Source: Glacieibacterium arshaanense (GTDB taxonomy: Bacteria; Pseudomonadota; Alphaproteobacteria; Sphingomonadales; Sphingomonadaceae). From it: a DNA stretch of 64,000 bases. Both the position numbers and the translations under genes were made by a program. The stretch spans positions 722,563 to 786,562 of the forward strand of contig NZ_SIHO01000002.1 of assembly GCF_004681125.1 (NCBI RefSeq). The letters are read 5' to 3'. Within the stretch, counting starts at the first letter, position 1. The number at the start of each line of letters is the position of its first letter. Under the pieces are notes generated by a model. That model searched no databases, had not been told where the DNA came from, and worked only from the letters and a program-made list of their open reading frames with translations. Of this stretch, positions 1 to 9,086 are shown piece by piece.

Positions 1-1427
1 CGCCCGCCGATGCCTCGTATTTCATTGTCGAGGTCAACGCCCCAGAAGGCGCCGCCATCACCCAGACCGACCGTGCCACGCGCTTTGTCGAAGCCGAGCT
101 CAAGAAGGAGCCGCTGATCAAGAAGGTGCTCGCCAACGTCGGGCGCGGCAATCCGCAGGTCTTCTACAACGTCCGCGAGACCGACCAGCGCAGCAACATC
201 GGCACCACCGTTGCGGTGCTCGACACCTGGGACTCGGTCGAAGGGCCGAAGCTCGTCGAGCGACTGCGCCAGCGCTTCGCCACCAACACCGACGCGCAGA
301 TCGTCATCAAGATCTTCCAGAATGGCCCGCCGGTCTCCGCACCGGTCGCGGTGTTCGTGCGCGGCCCCGACCTCGCGGTGCTGAAGCGCATCGCCGCCGA
401 GACCGAGGCAATCATGCGCAACACGCCGGGTACGCGCGACGTCAAGAACCCCGTCGCCGTCGACCGCATCCACCTCGAACTTGGCGTCGATGCCGACAAG
501 GCGGCGCTGCTCGGCGTCGCCCCCGGCGCAGCCCAGCGTGCGGTGCGCCTTGCGGTGGCGGGTGATCCGGCGGCGCGCTTCCGCGACGATGAGGGCGACA
601 GCTACAATGTCGTCGTGCGGCTGCCGATGGCCGACCGCCAGAACATCTCGGCGCTCGAACGCATCCATGTGCCGTCGACCAATGGCGGCGCGGTGCCGTT
701 GCTGCAGATTGCGCGTCCCTATCTCGAATCTGCGCCCGCCGAAATCAGCCGCGACCGCCAGCAGCGCAGCGTCTCGATCTCGGCGCAGGTGCAGCCGGGC
801 TATCTGACGTCGAAGGTCAATGCCGACGTGTTCGCGGCACTCGCCAAGATCAAGCTACCCGTCGGCTACAGCTTCAAGCAGGGTGGCGAAGCCGAAGCTG
901 CGGCCGAAAGCTTCGGCGGGCTGGGGCCGGTGATCGCGTTCGGGCTGTTCGGGATTCTCGGCGTGCTCGTCATCGAATTCGGCCGCTTCCGCGAAACCGC
1001 CGTGGTCGCCGGCGTCATCCCGCTCGGCATGTTCGGCGGCATCGTCGCGCTGTATCTGTCGGGCAACTCATTCAGCTTCACCGCGGTCATCGGCTTCATC
1101 GCGCTGATCGGTATCGAGATCAAGAACTCGATCCTGCTGGTCGATTTCACCACGCAGTTGCGCCGCGACGGCATGGCGCTGCGCCCGGCCATCGAACGTG
1201 CCGGCGAGATCCGCTTCCTGCCGGTGCTGCTGACGTCGATCACCGCGATCGGCGGCCTGCTGCCGCTGGCGTTCTCGGGGTCGGGTCTCTATTCGCCGCT
1301 CGCCTGGGTGATCATCGGCGGGCTGGTCTCGTCAACGATACTGTCGCGTGTCGTGACGCCGGTGATGTACCTGCTCATCGTGCGCGGCCATGTCGCGCCT
1401 GTGGTGGCACCGGCGGCCGCAACCTGA
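1..1427 (+). CDS. RND multidrug efflux transporter, C-terminal part (5' truncated by window)
   Basis: Inner-membrane component of a tripartite proton-driven efflux pump (AcrB/HAE-like). The reading frame is open from the first complete codon at base 3, so the gene starts left of the window; only about 475 residues are visible, roughly the C-terminal half of a family protein of about 1030 aa. The visible part begins in the second periplasmic porter region (start of text: ASYFIVEVNAPEGA) and continues into the terminal membrane block, with the typical IKNSILLVDF and LLTSITAIGGLLPLAF segments. The adaptor and outer-membrane partner are not visible beside it; the TolC-like gene at 6824 lies on the other strand and is not obviously linked. 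Substrate cannot be inferred. Confidence 0.93.
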   Translation, partial: PADASYFIVEVNAPEGAAITQTDRATRFVEAELKKEPLIKKVLANVGRGNPQVFYNVRETDQRSNIGTTVAVLDTWDSVEGPKLVERLRQRFATNTDAQIVIKIFQNGPPVSAPVAVFVRGPDLAVLKRIAAETEAIMRNTPGTRDVKNPVAVDRIHLELGVDADKAALLGVAPGAAQRAVRLAVAGDPAARFRDDEGDSYNVVVRLPMADRQNISALERIHVPSTNGGAVPLLQIARPYLESAPAEISRDRQQRSVSISAQVQPGYLTSKVNADVFAALAKIKLPVGYSFKQGGEAEAAAESFGGLGPVIAFGLFGILGVLVIEFGRFRETAVVAGVIPLGMFGGIVALYLSGNSFSFTAVIGFIALIGIEIKNSILLVDFTTQLRRDGMALRPAIERAGEIRFLPVLLTSITAIGGLLPLAFSGSGLYSPLAWVIIGGLVSSTILSRVVTPVMYLLIVRGHVAPVVAPAAAT

Positions 1428-1429
1428 TC

Positions 1430-1453
1430 GGCGCCCGCCGCGGGGCGGGCGCC
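1430..1453. terminator. GC-rich hairpin between convergent genes
   Basis: A perfect 10-bp inverted repeat (1430-1439 with 1444-1453) around the loop GCGG lies 3 bases past the RND stop and just before the end of the leftward gene at 1464. There is no T-run, so classic intrinsic termination is uncertain. The position between convergent genes fits a bidirectional terminator. Confidence 0.5.
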
Positions 1454-1463
1454 GCACCAGTCC

Positions 1464-1901
1464 TTACTTCATCGTGATCTTGACGCCGCCGGCGCCGGCG
1501 CTGGCCTGCAGGCCCTTCGAGTTGGTCTGCAGGTGCAGGATGACGCCATGTTCGTTCTTCAGGCGGATCGCACCGGCGCCGACGACGGCCGTCGCGCTGG
1601 CATCGATCTTCGAATAGGTGCCGGGGAAGTTCGACAGCTTGGTCAGGTTATAGACTTCGCCGCTCGCCTTGACCTTCGATGCGCCGATGTCGCCGACCGT
1701 CAGGCCGCCGATCTTGAAGTCATAGGTCTTGCCGTTGAAGTTGAGCTTGCCGCCGCCGGTGCTGCCGCCAACGAGAAAGCCGAATTGCGCTTCGTCGATT
1801 GCAATGGTGCCGCTGGGGTGCAGCGTTGCCGCAGACATCGGTGCGGCAAAGGCCATGGCGCAAGCGATTGCGACGGGTGCCAGGAAACGGGTGCTGAACA
1901 T
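1464..1901 (-). CDS. small exported protein of unknown function
   Basis: A 145-residue protein with a clear Sec signal peptide (MFSTRFLAPVAIACAMAFAA, then PMSA before the likely cleavage). The mature part of about 120 residues is rich in Gly, Ala and alternating hydrophobic residues (GFLVGGSTGGGKLNFNG, then VVGAGAIRLKN), the pattern of a small beta-rich periplasmic protein. The order of glycine motifs loosely resembles the DUF1134/EipA and SYLF lipid-binding families, but this is only a visual impression. It is monocistronic, convergent with the RND gene, with a long non-coding stretch upstream. The start at 1901 directly precedes the signal peptide. Confidence 0.8.
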   Translation of the reverse strand: MFSTRFLAPVAIACAMAFAAPMSAATLHPSGTIAIDEAQFGFLVGGSTGGGKLNFNGKTYDFKIGGLTVGDIGASKVKASGEVYNLTKLSNFPGTYSKIDASATAVVGAGAIRLKNEHGVILHLQTNSKGLQASAGAGGVKITMK

Positions 1902-2102
1902 GGGGAAAACCTTTCAAAAACTGTGTTGGTAATCAAACGCAGACTCAAGCCCTGGCTCACATACGGCCATTCCGCTTGGCCCGACAAGTAGCAAGCAATC
2001 GCGCACAAGGCATGCCCGTAATTGCCGCGACGCGAGGTTTGCACTGTGGAGGGAGATTCGGCCGCGCCGGGCGCTTTACGCCGTGCTCGACCCGCTCATT
2101 GT

Positions 2103-2136
2103 CGGCGGGGCAGGGCTGAGCCCTGCACCCGATTGT
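2103..2136. repeat. half-copy of the window's palindromic repeat family
   Basis: A single arm of the repeat seen as inverted pairs elsewhere: GGCGGGGCAGGGC, TGA, GCCCTGCACCCGA. The inner CAGGGC/GCCCTG stem is perfect. No inverted partner is visible within 200 bases, so this looks like a decayed or solo copy. Confidence 0.65.
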
Positions 2137-2242
2137 TTTCTGCGCCCCTGTCAGCACGGCAGGAGTCGATGGCGCGCACGCACGACGAATTTCCGGCCAG
2201 CGGATATCCCCGCCCCGGTCCATCGTCCTTGGGTACTGACCC

Positions 2243-2318
2243 CCACCGCCACGGTGGAGATGTAATCCTCTTCCCGATGACGGCTTCCGTGGTAGGTTGC
2301 TGGGTCATCGGGAAGAGG
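2243..2318. repeat. two inverted repeats in non-coding DNA
   Basis: A small palindrome (CCACCG at 2243-2248 with CGGTGG at 2252-2257) is followed by a perfect 15-bp inverted repeat: 2267-2281 pairs with 2304-2318 across a 22-base loop. Arms of this length are rare by chance. This could be the end of a decayed mobile element or a large hairpin. No transposase fragment was recognised on either strand, and the surrounding 1902-2667 stretch contains no convincing gene. Confidence 0.6.
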
Positions 2319-2557
2319 CAGGCTTTGTGTCGTTGGTCGAGGTAGCCGGGGGCGGAGGGCGTTTTTGCGGTTTCTTAGGCCGCATACGCGGTTTGGACGC
2401 GTGTTTGACGCGGTTGACGTACGCGTTTGATAGACGTGCCCTCCTTGGAACACTTGGAGCTGAAGTCCTCGACCTGACAGAGCGCGGGGCTGAAAAGCGC
2501 GGCGGTGAAACGACACGTCCGGGTACGCAAGTGGCGATCGTGAGCCCGGACAGGTTG

Positions 2558-2581
2558 GACGGGAAACACCCATTTCCCGTC
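2558..2581. repeat. perfect 9-bp hairpin downstream of the orphan promoter
   Basis: GACGGGAAA (2558-2566), loop CACCCA, TTTCCCGTC (2573-2581). It lies just inside the region that the leftward promoter at 2594-2622 would transcribe, so it would form an RNA hairpin near the 5' end of that transcript. Confidence 0.6.
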
Positions 2582-2593
2582 GCCTTGATGAAC

Positions 2594-2622
2594 CTACTAA
2601 CCGATTCGGTTCATAATGTCAA
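2594..2622 (-). promoter_or_regulatory. leftward promoter overlapped by a TetR-type palindrome
   Basis: On the minus strand a consensus -35 TTGACA (2617-2622) is followed after 17 bases by a weak -10 TAGTAG (2594-2599). The spacer holds a perfect 13-bp palindrome, AACCGATTCGGTT (2599-2611). That arrangement is typical of a TetR-family operator set on a promoter, though no tetR gene is present in the window. The region it would transcribe (about 2590 down to 1905) has no convincing ORF; it may be an orphan of a lost gene or drive a non-coding RNA. Confidence 0.5.
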
Positions 2623-2642
2623 GTAAAATCACGTACGCGGCG

Positions 2643-2665
2643 CCCTCTCCTCGGTGGGGAGAGGG
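2643..2665 (-). terminator. hairpin after valS
   Basis: CCCTCTCC (2643-2650) pairs with GGAGAGGG (2658-2665), directly downstream of the valS stop on the minus strand. There is no T-run, so it may be a weak terminator or an mRNA 3'-end stabiliser. Confidence 0.4.
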
Positions 2666-2667
2666 GT

Positions 2668-5361
2668 TTAGCCCAGTCGCGCCAGTGCCGCGCGCAGGCG
2701 TGTCGCTTCGCTGCTGCGTGCTGCCAGATCCTCGCGGGCCTTTTCGACCGCCTCGGGCTTGGCCTTTTCGGTGAAGCCGGGGGAGGCGAGGCGGCCGCTG
2801 AGTGCAGCGGCTTCCTTCTCCGCCGCGCTTGCTGCCTTTTCGAGGCGGGCGCGCTCGGCGGCAAGGTCGATGACGCCTTCCAAGGGCAGCGTGTAGGTTG
2901 CCGCATCGACGACGATCTGCGCCGCACCACCCGCGGGCGCAGCTTCGAAGCTGATCGCCGCAATGCGCGCCAGCCGTTCGAGCGCCGGCGTCTGGCGCCG
3001 GATGCGCGCTTGCGTCGCCGCGTCGGCGTCACGGACGTGCAGCGGCAGTTTCGCGGCGGGCGAGACGTTGAGCTCGGCGCGCCCGCCACGGATTTCGCTG
3101 ACCAGCCGGATCAGCCAGTCGATTTCGGCAGCAGTGTCGGCGTCGACCAGCCTGGCATCGGTGACCGGCCACGCCGCAACGATCAGGTCATGGTCACGGC
3201 TCCCCAGCTTGTGCCACAGCTCCTCGGTCAGGAACGGCATCACCGGGTGCAGCAGCACGAGAATCTGGTCGAGCGCCCAGCCGGTGACGGCGCGGGTTTC
3301 GGCCGCGATGCCGGCGTCGGCACCCTCGGCGAGCAGCGGCTTGGTCAGTTCGAGATACCAGTCGCAGAAGCGGCTCCACGCGAACTGGTAGATCGTGCTG
3401 GCATAATCGTCGAAGCGGAACGCCGTCATCGCGGCATCGAGCGCGCGCGCTGTTTCGACGACTTCGCCGATGATCCAGCGGTTGACCGGTGCGGTCGCGG
3501 CGGGTGGCATTGCCGAGGTGCTGCCGACGATGCCGTTCGACTGCGCGAAACGCGCGGCGTTCCACAGCTTGGTGGCGAAGTTGCGGTAGCCTTCGATGCG
3601 CTTTTCATCGAGCTTGATGTCGCGGCCCTGGCTTTCCATCGCGGTCAGCGTGAAGCGCAGCGCGTCGGCGCCGTACTTGTCGATCAGGATCAGCGGATCG
3701 ACGACATTGCCGCGCGACTTCGACATCTTGATGCCCTTGGCGTCGCGGACGAGGCCGTGGCAGTAGACGGTGGCGAACGGCGGCACATCGTCCATGAAAT
3801 GGATGCCCTGCATCATCATGCGGGCGACCCAGAAGAAGATGATGTCGAAGCCGGTGACGAGCACGTCGCCGGGATAGTGACGCGCCAGTTGCGGGGTTTG
3901 CTCGGGCCAGCCGAGCGTGCCGAACGGCCAGAGCGCGGAGGAGAACCAGGTGTCGAGGACGTCCTCGTCGCGGCGCAGCACGATGTTGCCGGCCTGGGCC
4001 TGCGCCTCGGCCTCGGTCTCGGCAACGAACACGCGGCCGTCATCGGCGTACCATGCCGGAATCTGGTGGCCCCACCACAATTGGCGCGACACGCACCACG
4101 GCTGGATGTTTTCCATCCAGTTGAAATAGGTTTTATCCCAGTTGGCGGGGACAAATTTGGTTTTGCCCTCGCGCACCGCGGCAATCGCCGGTGCGGCGAG
4201 CGTGGCTGCATCGACATACCATTGGTCGGTCAGCCACGGTTCGATGACGACGCCCGAGCGGTCGCCGTAGGGCATCTGGACGATCTTGTCCTCGACACGG
4301 TCGAGCAGGCCGAGCGCTTCCATTTCAGCGACGATGGTCTTGCGCGCTTCGAAGCGGTCGATGCCGACCAGCCGCGCGGGCACACCGTCGCACGCCGCAA
4401 CGCGCGCTTCGGCGTCGAAGATGTTGAGCATGTCAGCGGCGGCAATGCCGGCGCGCTTGCCGACTTCGAAGTCGTTGAAGTCGTGGCCGGGCGTGATCTT
4501 GACCGCGCCGCTGCCGAGTTCGGGGTCGGCATGGTCATCGGCGATGATGGGGATGCGGCGGTCGGTGATCGGCAGCTCGACGAATTTCCCGATGACCGAG
4601 GCGTAGCGCGCGTCGGCGGCGTTGACCGCCACCGCCATGTCGCCGAGCATCGTTTCGGGGCGCGTCGTGGCGACCACGATATGGTCGCGGCCGTCGGCCA
4701 ATTTGACGCCGTCCGCCAGCGGGTAGCGGAAGTGCCAGAAATGCCCCTGCACCTCGCGCGTTTCGACTTCGAGGTCGCTGATCGCGGTCTTGAACTTCGG
4801 GTCCCAGTTGACGAGGCGCTTGTCGCGGTAGAGCAATTTCTCGTTGTACAGCCGCACGAACACCTTGGTGACCGCGGCGCTGAAGCCGGCGTCCATCGTG
4901 AAGCGCTCGTTCGACCAGTCGCAGCTGGCGCCGAGGCGGCGGAGCTGGCGCGTGATGGTGCCGCCCGACACTTCCTTCCAGTCCCACACCGTGCGCAAAA
5001 ACGCTGCGCGGCCCATCTCCTGGCGGGTCACGGCCTGGGTGCTTTCGGCGAGCTGGCGCTCCACCACCATCTGCGTCGCGATGCCGGCATGGTCGGTGCC
5101 GACGACCCAAAGCGCATCCTCGCCCTTCAGCCGGTGATAGCGGATCAGCACGTCCTGCAGCGTGTTGTCGAGCGCATGGCCGATGTGCAGCGAGCCGGTG
5201 ACGTTGGGCGGCGGGATGACGATGGTGAACGGCTTGGCGTCGGGCCGCGCCGGGCGGAATGCGCCGGTCGATTCCCAATGCCTGTACAGCCGCGCCTCGA
5301 TCTCGGCGGGATCGAAGGTCTTGTCGATGATATTGGCGGAGGTGGTGTCTGGATTCGTCAT
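2668..5361 (-). CDS. valS: valine--tRNA ligase
   Basis: Charges tRNA-Val with valine in the cytoplasm; essential class I synthetase. The 897-residue protein starts [10 protein letters not shown] and carries the HIGH signature as HIGH at residues 59-62 ([10 protein letters not shown]) and KMSKS at 545-549, with the CP1 editing domain between them, and the C-terminal coiled-coil tRNA-binding arm rich in Ala, Glu and Arg over the last 70 residues. The frame stays open upstream of 5361, but the homologous N-terminus and the start overlapping the upstream stop (ATGA at 5358-5361) place the start here. That overlap couples it to the zeta-like kinase gene. Confidence 0.97.
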   Translation of the reverse strand: MTNPDTTSANIIDKTFDPAEIEARLYRHWESTGAFRPARPDAKPFTIVIPPPNVTGSLHIGHALDNTLQDVLIRYHRLKGEDALWVVGTDHAGIATQMVVERQLAESTQAVTRQEMGRAAFLRTVWDWKEVSGGTITRQLRRLGASCDWSNERFTMDAGFSAAVTKVFVRLYNEKLLYRDKRLVNWDPKFKTAISDLEVETREVQGHFWHFRYPLADGVKLADGRDHIVVATTRPETMLGDMAVAVNAADARYASVIGKFVELPITDRRIPIIADDHADPELGSGAVKITPGHDFNDFEVGKRAGIAAADMLNIFDAEARVAACDGVPARLVGIDRFEARKTIVAEMEALGLLDRVEDKIVQMPYGDRSGVVIEPWLTDQWYVDAATLAAPAIAAVREGKTKFVPANWDKTYFNWMENIQPWCVSRQLWWGHQIPAWYADDGRVFVAETEAEAQAQAGNIVLRRDEDVLDTWFSSALWPFGTLGWPEQTPQLARHYPGDVLVTGFDIIFFWVARMMMQGIHFMDDVPPFATVYCHGLVRDAKGIKMSKSRGNVVDPLILIDKYGADALRFTLTAMESQGRDIKLDEKRIEGYRNFATKLWNAARFAQSNGIVGSTSAMPPAATAPVNRWIIGEVVETARALDAAMTAFRFDDYASTIYQFAWSRFCDWYLELTKPLLAEGADAGIAAETRAVTGWALDQILVLLHPVMPFLTEELWHKLGSRDHDLIVAAWPVTDARLVDADTAAEIDWLIRLVSEIRGGRAELNVSPAAKLPLHVRDADAATQARIRRQTPALERLARIAAISFEAAPAGGAAQIVVDAATYTLPLEGVIDLAAERARLEKAASAAEKEAAALSGRLASPGFTEKAKPEAVEKAREDLAARSSEATRLRAALARLG

Positions 5362-6137
5362 GCGGGGTCTTTTGCGGATAGTGGCGGCGAGGGCAAGTTT
5401 TTGCGCGGGGTCCGGCGGCCGCGCCGGCGCGGACGCGGCGTTTTTGCGGTCGGCGTGGCGTCGGCGGCCGGCTTTACCGGCTTGCGCCGGGTTTTGGCAA
5501 CCGGCTGCGGCAAACCCGTCAGCCCGGCCGCCAAAAGCTCGGCGCGCAGCGCGCTGCCGGGCTGGCGGTGCCAGACGATCGGCTTGTCGCCGCGCTTGGC
5601 GGCCATCAGTTCGGGACTGCCGCCCGAATTGTCGAAGATCGCCAGCAGGTCGACATGGTCGGCAAACCACGCCAGCTGTTCGAACGAGCGCGTGCGGCGC
5701 GCGCGGATCTTGTCTTCGGGCACATCATGCCCGCCGGTGGCGACGCGGATGCGGACGCGCTCGATCTGCATCTGGGCGTTGCGCAGCAGAACGAACAGCA
5801 TGCGGACCTCGAAGCCCTGCGCGCGCGCCTTTTCGACCAGCGCGCGGTATTTGGACGATGACAGCACGGTTTCGACGCCGATCGTCTGATAGACATCGAG
5901 CGACGTCAGCAACCACGATTCGATGCGCTGGACCGCCGCGAGGTTCGCCGCGAGCAGTTCTTGCGCTTCATGCTCGACGATGTGCTGCGTCAGCAGGTCG
6001 GGATTGATGATCCACACCGAGCCGCCCCAGCCTTCGATGTCCGAACGGTTGTAGAGCGACGATTTTCCCGAGCCATTAGGGCCGGCGATGATCCAGAGAA
6101 CCGGGCGTTCGGGCTTACGCGGGGTCTGTGGCGGCAC
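5358..6137 (-). CDS. zeta-toxin-like P-loop kinase
   Basis: The N-terminus contains a P-loop ([11 protein letters not shown]25 from the chosen start) preceded by the beta strand PVLWIIAG, as in zeta toxins and related small-molecule kinases. These families phosphorylate UDP-GlcNAc or other metabolites; the substrate here is unknown. Conserved stretches include the TVLSS-type segment and [18 protein letters not shown]. The last 60 residues are a basic Lys/Arg/Pro tail (RPRRRGRR). The start is uncertain: GTG at 6137 overlaps the upstream small gene by 23 bases, while ATG at 6209 would overlap it by 95. The stop overlaps the valS start (ATGA), so expression may be coupled to an essential gene. 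Toxicity is not established. Confidence 0.8.
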   Translation of the reverse strand: MPPQTPRKPERPVLWIIAGPNGSGKSSLYNRSDIEGWGGSVWIINPDLLTQHIVEHEAQELLAANLAAVQRIESWLLTSLDVYQTIGVETVLSSSKYRALVEKARAQGFEVRMLFVLLRNAQMQIERVRIRVATGGHDVPEDKIRARRTRSFEQLAWFADHVDLLAIFDNSGGSPELMAAKRGDKPIVWHRQPGSALRAELLAAGLTGLPQPVAKTRRKPVKPAADATPTAKTPRPRRRGRRTPRKNLPSPPLSAKDPA

Positions 6138-6318
6138 GCGCGCGCTTTCGCTGTTCGGCGCGGATGCGGCGGACGTTCGAACGGAAAGCGGCAAGCAGGT
6201 CGAGCTCAAGCGTGGCGCTGTCCGACTGGACGACCTTCATCTGCACGATGCTGCCGTCGGGCGCGCGGACGCGCTTGGTTTTCAACTTGCTGGGCGAAAC
6301 ATCGGCTTTGGTGGCCAT
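6115..6318 (-). CDS. 67-residue basic protein, partner of the zeta-like kinase
   Basis: A small protein starting MATKADVSPSKLKTKRV and ending in an Arg/Lys-rich helix ([16 protein letters not shown]). Its stop lies inside the N-terminus of the kinase gene, so the two are co-translated. The arrangement of a small basic protein overlapping a zeta-like kinase recalls antitoxin-toxin order, but the sequence shows no recognisable epsilon-antitoxin or DNA-binding fold. The start at 6318 has the purine-rich AAGGAGTTTTG just upstream on the minus strand, which decides it over longer options. Confidence 0.7.
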   Translation of the reverse strand: MATKADVSPSKLKTKRVRAPDGSIVQMKVVQSDSATLELDLLAAFRSNVRRIRAEQRKRARAATDPA

Positions 6319-6381
6319 GCAAAACTCCTTGGGGGCTACCGTAGCAAATGTCGCGCTGCGATGCACGGCCATTAGCGGGGA

Positions 6382-6510
6382 GAGCCTCCGGCGGGCAGGG
6401 GCTTGCCCCTGCACCCATATGTTGGTCGCGCCCAAGCGGTGCCGGCGGTGATCGTGACACGCGCCGCAAATTTACGGGTGCAGGGGCAAGCCCCTGCCCG
6501 CCGGAGGCTC
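6382..6510. repeat. palindromic repeat pair, copy B
   Basis: Two arms in inverted orientation, 6382-6417 and 6476-6510, about 58 bases apart. Each arm has the conserved outer part CCTCCGGCGGGC (or its complement) and a perfect inner hairpin, GCAGGGGC/GCCCCTGC. It fills the gap between the PopZ-like gene and the 67-aa gene, and abuts the PopZ-like stop at 6512. Confidence 0.9.
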
Positions 6511-6511
6511 T

Positions 6512-6820
6512 TTAACCGTGCCCCGTCAGCCGCTTGATTTCGGCGGCGACAGCGGCCTCGACAATTTCGGGCAAGTTCGCGTCGAGCCACGCCTGCAACA
6601 TCGGCTGCAGCAGGGCGCGTGCGGTGGCGTCGATGCCTGCCTCGGTCGGCAGCGCGGCGGGCTCTTCGGCTAACTCTGTCAGCGGCAGCGAATCGAAATC
6701 GGGGTCGAGCAGCGCGTCATCGATATCGGGTTCGGTCGCGGGCGCCTCGGCGGCCGGATCCTCGACGACGATCTTGCGGATCGATGCGAGGATATCGTCG
6801 AGGTTCTTGTCGCCCGCCAT
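6512..6820 (-). CDS. DUF2497/PopZ-family polar organiser-like protein
   Basis: A 102-residue acidic protein. The N-terminal helix (NLDDILASIRKIV) and C-terminal block (LLQPMLQAWLDANLPEIVEA, then EIKRLTG) match the two conserved ends of the alphaproteobacterial PopZ/DUF2497 family, which forms cell-pole condensates that anchor chromosome origins and polarity factors. The middle is an acidic, Pro/Ala/Glu-rich linker, also typical. It is shorter than Caulobacter PopZ (about 177 aa). Its location between tolC and valS is, from general knowledge, common in related genomes. Function is inferred by family only. Confidence 0.85.
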   Translation of the reverse strand: MAGDKNLDDILASIRKIVVEDPAAEAPATEPDIDDALLDPDFDSLPLTELAEEPAALPTEAGIDATARALLQPMLQAWLDANLPEIVEAAVAAEIKRLTGHG

Positions 6821-6823
6821 GGC

Positions 6824-8278
6824 TCAGCGCGGTGCGACGGGTACTGGCACGAAGTCCGACACCGACTGGCTGGCCGCGACCGGCTGCGGAAGCGGCTGCG
6901 CCGCCGGGTTCGGGTTGGTCGCCCAGTCGCTCCAGATGCCGCGGACGCGCTTGCCGTTGGCGGTCGAATCGTACGGCGTCACCGGCGCGCCGAGCACGGT
7001 GGCTTCGGCAAGGCCCATGCTGGCGAGCAGCTGGTACGACGCGACATATTCGTCGCGCTTGGCCTGCACGAGATCGACCTGCACGGTCAGCAGTTCCTGT
7101 TCGGCGTTGAGGACGTCGAGCAGCGTGCGGCTGCCGACCTGGTTTTCCTGCTTGACGCCTTCGAGTGCCAGTGTGTTGGCCTTCACCCCGACTTCGGCGG
7201 ACTGGATGGTGGCGCGTGCGGTCTGGACGTTCGAATAGGAATTGGTCGTGGTTTCGACGACGACGCGTTCGGTCGCGGTAATCTGCTCAAGGCGCTGGCT
7301 GCGGACTTCCTGCGCCTGGCGGATGACCGAGCCGACGGCGCCGGCCTGATACAGCGGCACCGTCGCGGAGACGCCGATGTTCTGCGTGAAATAATCGCCA
7401 TTAGGTACGACGCCACCGGCGCCGGTATAGTTGGCATAGCCGAGGCCCGCGCTGGCGGCGACGCTCGGCAGGCGCTGGCCTTCGAGCTGGCGCACGGTGT
7501 AGCGCGCGGCGGCTTCGTTGAAGCGCGCGGCGATCAGCGACGGGTTGTTGCGGTCGGCGATATCGACAGCCTGCGCCGGCGTGCCGGGCAGCGTCGGCAA
7601 GGGCGGCAGCGGTTCGAGGTCGACGGGCAGGCGACCGACGACGCGGCGATACGATTCGCGCGCCAGCGTCAACGTACCCTGTGCGGCAATCAGCTGGCTC
7701 TGCGACCGCGCCAGCCGGGCTTCGGACTGCGCGACGTCGGTGCGCGTCAGGTCGCCGACTTCGAAGCGGTCCTTGCTCGCCTGCAGTTCGCGCGACAGCA
7801 CCTTGACCTGGTTCTTGGTGAGTTCGACGACGCGTTCGAGCGCCAGCACATTGGCGTAGGCGGTGACGACACTGACCATCACGGTGTTTTCGGCAGCGCG
7901 CAGCTGGGCGCGCGACGCGAGCACGAGGTTTTCGCTGGCGCTGACCGCGGCCTTGGTCTGGCCGCCGGTGTAGAGCGGCTGGGTGATGGTGCCACCGGCG
8001 GTGAAGACCTGGCCGGCCTCGTTGAAATTGTCACCATTGGCCTTGTAGCCGACCGTTGCGCCGACGCCGGGGCGGTAGCCCGACAGCGCCTGCGGCACGG
8101 TTTCATCGACCTGCCGCGTCACGGCGCGCTGCGCCTGCAGCTCGGGGTTGGTTTCGTAGGCGCTGGCGAGTGCCGCTGCCAGCGTGTCGGCGCGCAGCGG
8201 GGTGCCGCCAAGCGCCAGTGCAATCATGGCCAGCGGCAGGGTACGGGTTGCGATACGGCGGGCGATTTCGGAATTCAT
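6824..8278 (-). CDS. tolC: TolC family outer-membrane efflux channel
   Basis: An outer-membrane channel that forms the exit duct for RND pumps and type I secretion. The 484-residue protein starts MNSEIARRIATRT with a signal peptide ending near LRADT, then two repeated halves of long amphipathic helices (for example YETNPELQAQRAV near the N-terminus and LLDVLNAEQELLTVQVDLVQ near the C-terminus), the TolC pattern. A longer frame exists to 8407, but the signal peptide fixes the start at 8278. Its stop is 3 bases from the PopZ-like start, and the methyltransferase-like gene lies 19 bases upstream, so the three probably form one transcript. Confidence 0.95.
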   Translation of the reverse strand: MNSEIARRIATRTLPLAMIALALGGTPLRADTLAAALASAYETNPELQAQRAVTRQVDETVPQALSGYRPGVGATVGYKANGDNFNEAGQVFTAGGTITQPLYTGGQTKAAVSASENLVLASRAQLRAAENTVMVSVVTAYANVLALERVVELTKNQVKVLSRELQASKDRFEVGDLTRTDVAQSEARLARSQSQLIAAQGTLTLARESYRRVVGRLPVDLEPLPPLPTLPGTPAQAVDIADRNNPSLIAARFNEAAARYTVRQLEGQRLPSVAASAGLGYANYTGAGGVVPNGDYFTQNIGVSATVPLYQAGAVGSVIRQAQEVRSQRLEQITATERVVVETTTNSYSNVQTARATIQSAEVGVKANTLALEGVKQENQVGSRTLLDVLNAEQELLTVQVDLVQAKRDEYVASYQLLASMGLAEATVLGAPVTPYDSTANGKRVRGIWSDWATNPNPAAQPLPQPVAASQSVSDFVPVPVAPR

Positions 8279-8297
8279 CGAGTCTTTTCCCTGGAAA

Positions 8298-8936
8298 TCA
8301 GAATATGAAGCGCGCGGGCGCTTCGAATCCCGGCAGTGGTGTTGCAGCGGTCTCGATGATGCTCGACCCGCCAAAGTGGCCGCCGGCAACGCGGCCAACC
8401 GTCGCACGGCCGACGCCGTCTTCGCCGATCAACACCATGCCGACGCGGCCGCCTTCACGCAGCTGCGCGATCAGCGCCGCCGACAGCGCCGGCACGGCAC
8501 CGTCGATCAGCAGCACGTCATACGGCGCAGCCGCCGCCCAGCCCGCCGCCAGCGGACCTTCGACGACATTGATGCCGGCGCTGCGCGCGTGTGCGGCGAG
8601 CGCCGCGTCGCATTCGAGCGCGGTGACATCCGACGTCAGTTCGCCGACCACGGCGGCGCTGTAGCCGGTAGCAGCGCCGACGATCAGCACCTTCTCGCCG
8701 GGCGCAATGCGCAGGTGCGTCAGCAGCAGCCCCAGAATCATCGGTTCGACCAAGCTGCGGCCACCGCCGAGCGCGACGGCGCCGTCGACATAGGCGAGCG
8801 CGGCGCGGGCTGCCGGCACGAAGCGTTCGCGCGCCACCGCAGCGACAGCGGCAAGCACGTCGGGATCATTGACGCCCACGGTGCGCATCTGGCTGTCAAT
8901 CATCGCACTGCGCTGGGCGGTAAAATCGGCGTTCAC
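8298..8936 (-). CDS. protein-L-isoaspartate O-methyltransferase-like protein
   Basis: A 212-residue SAM-dependent methyltransferase of the PCMT family. The N-terminus (MIDSQMRTVGVNDPDVLAAV) and the following RERFVP match the family, and the SAM-binding glycine loop is VLIVGAATGYSAAVV (canonical is GxGxGY; here the second glycine is replaced by alanine). Family members repair isoaspartyl residues in ageing proteins, but members next to tolC in alphaproteobacteria may differ in substrate. The C-terminus ends in an aromatic-hydrophobic ARFIF. It heads the leftward tolC/popZ-like run. Confidence 0.88.
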   Translation of the reverse strand: MNADFTAQRSAMIDSQMRTVGVNDPDVLAAVAAVARERFVPAARAALAYVDGAVALGGGRSLVEPMILGLLLTHLRIAPGEKVLIVGAATGYSAAVVGELTSDVTALECDAALAAHARSAGINVVEGPLAAGWAAAAPYDVLLIDGAVPALSAALIAQLREGGRVGMVLIGEDGVGRATVGRVAGGHFGGSSIIETAATPLPGFEAPARFIF

Positions 8937-9086
8937 GGAGCGTCCTGTCTGTCTGAAGGTGACTTATACGTGTAATACAGCTGAGCGGCAATCAAAATAT
9001 CGCGTGTCACAGTGCATTAGCGGTCTAGGTTGCGCTCGCCAAGCGGCATTGCTAAGGGAGCGCCTCTGTCGCGCCAGCGGCAGCTT

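Noticed and set aside
2151-2573. A 140-codon leftward frame in the gene desert
   Set aside because: Its product is Arg/Pro/Ser-rich without hydrophobic core or motif, spans the inverted repeat, and codon use is not that of real genes here.
3010-5889. A 959-codon open frame on the plus strand opposite valS
   Set aside because: It lies on the complement of a certain gene. Its product is a run of Asp, Val, Arg and Ala with no family features; high GC removes stops opposite real genes.
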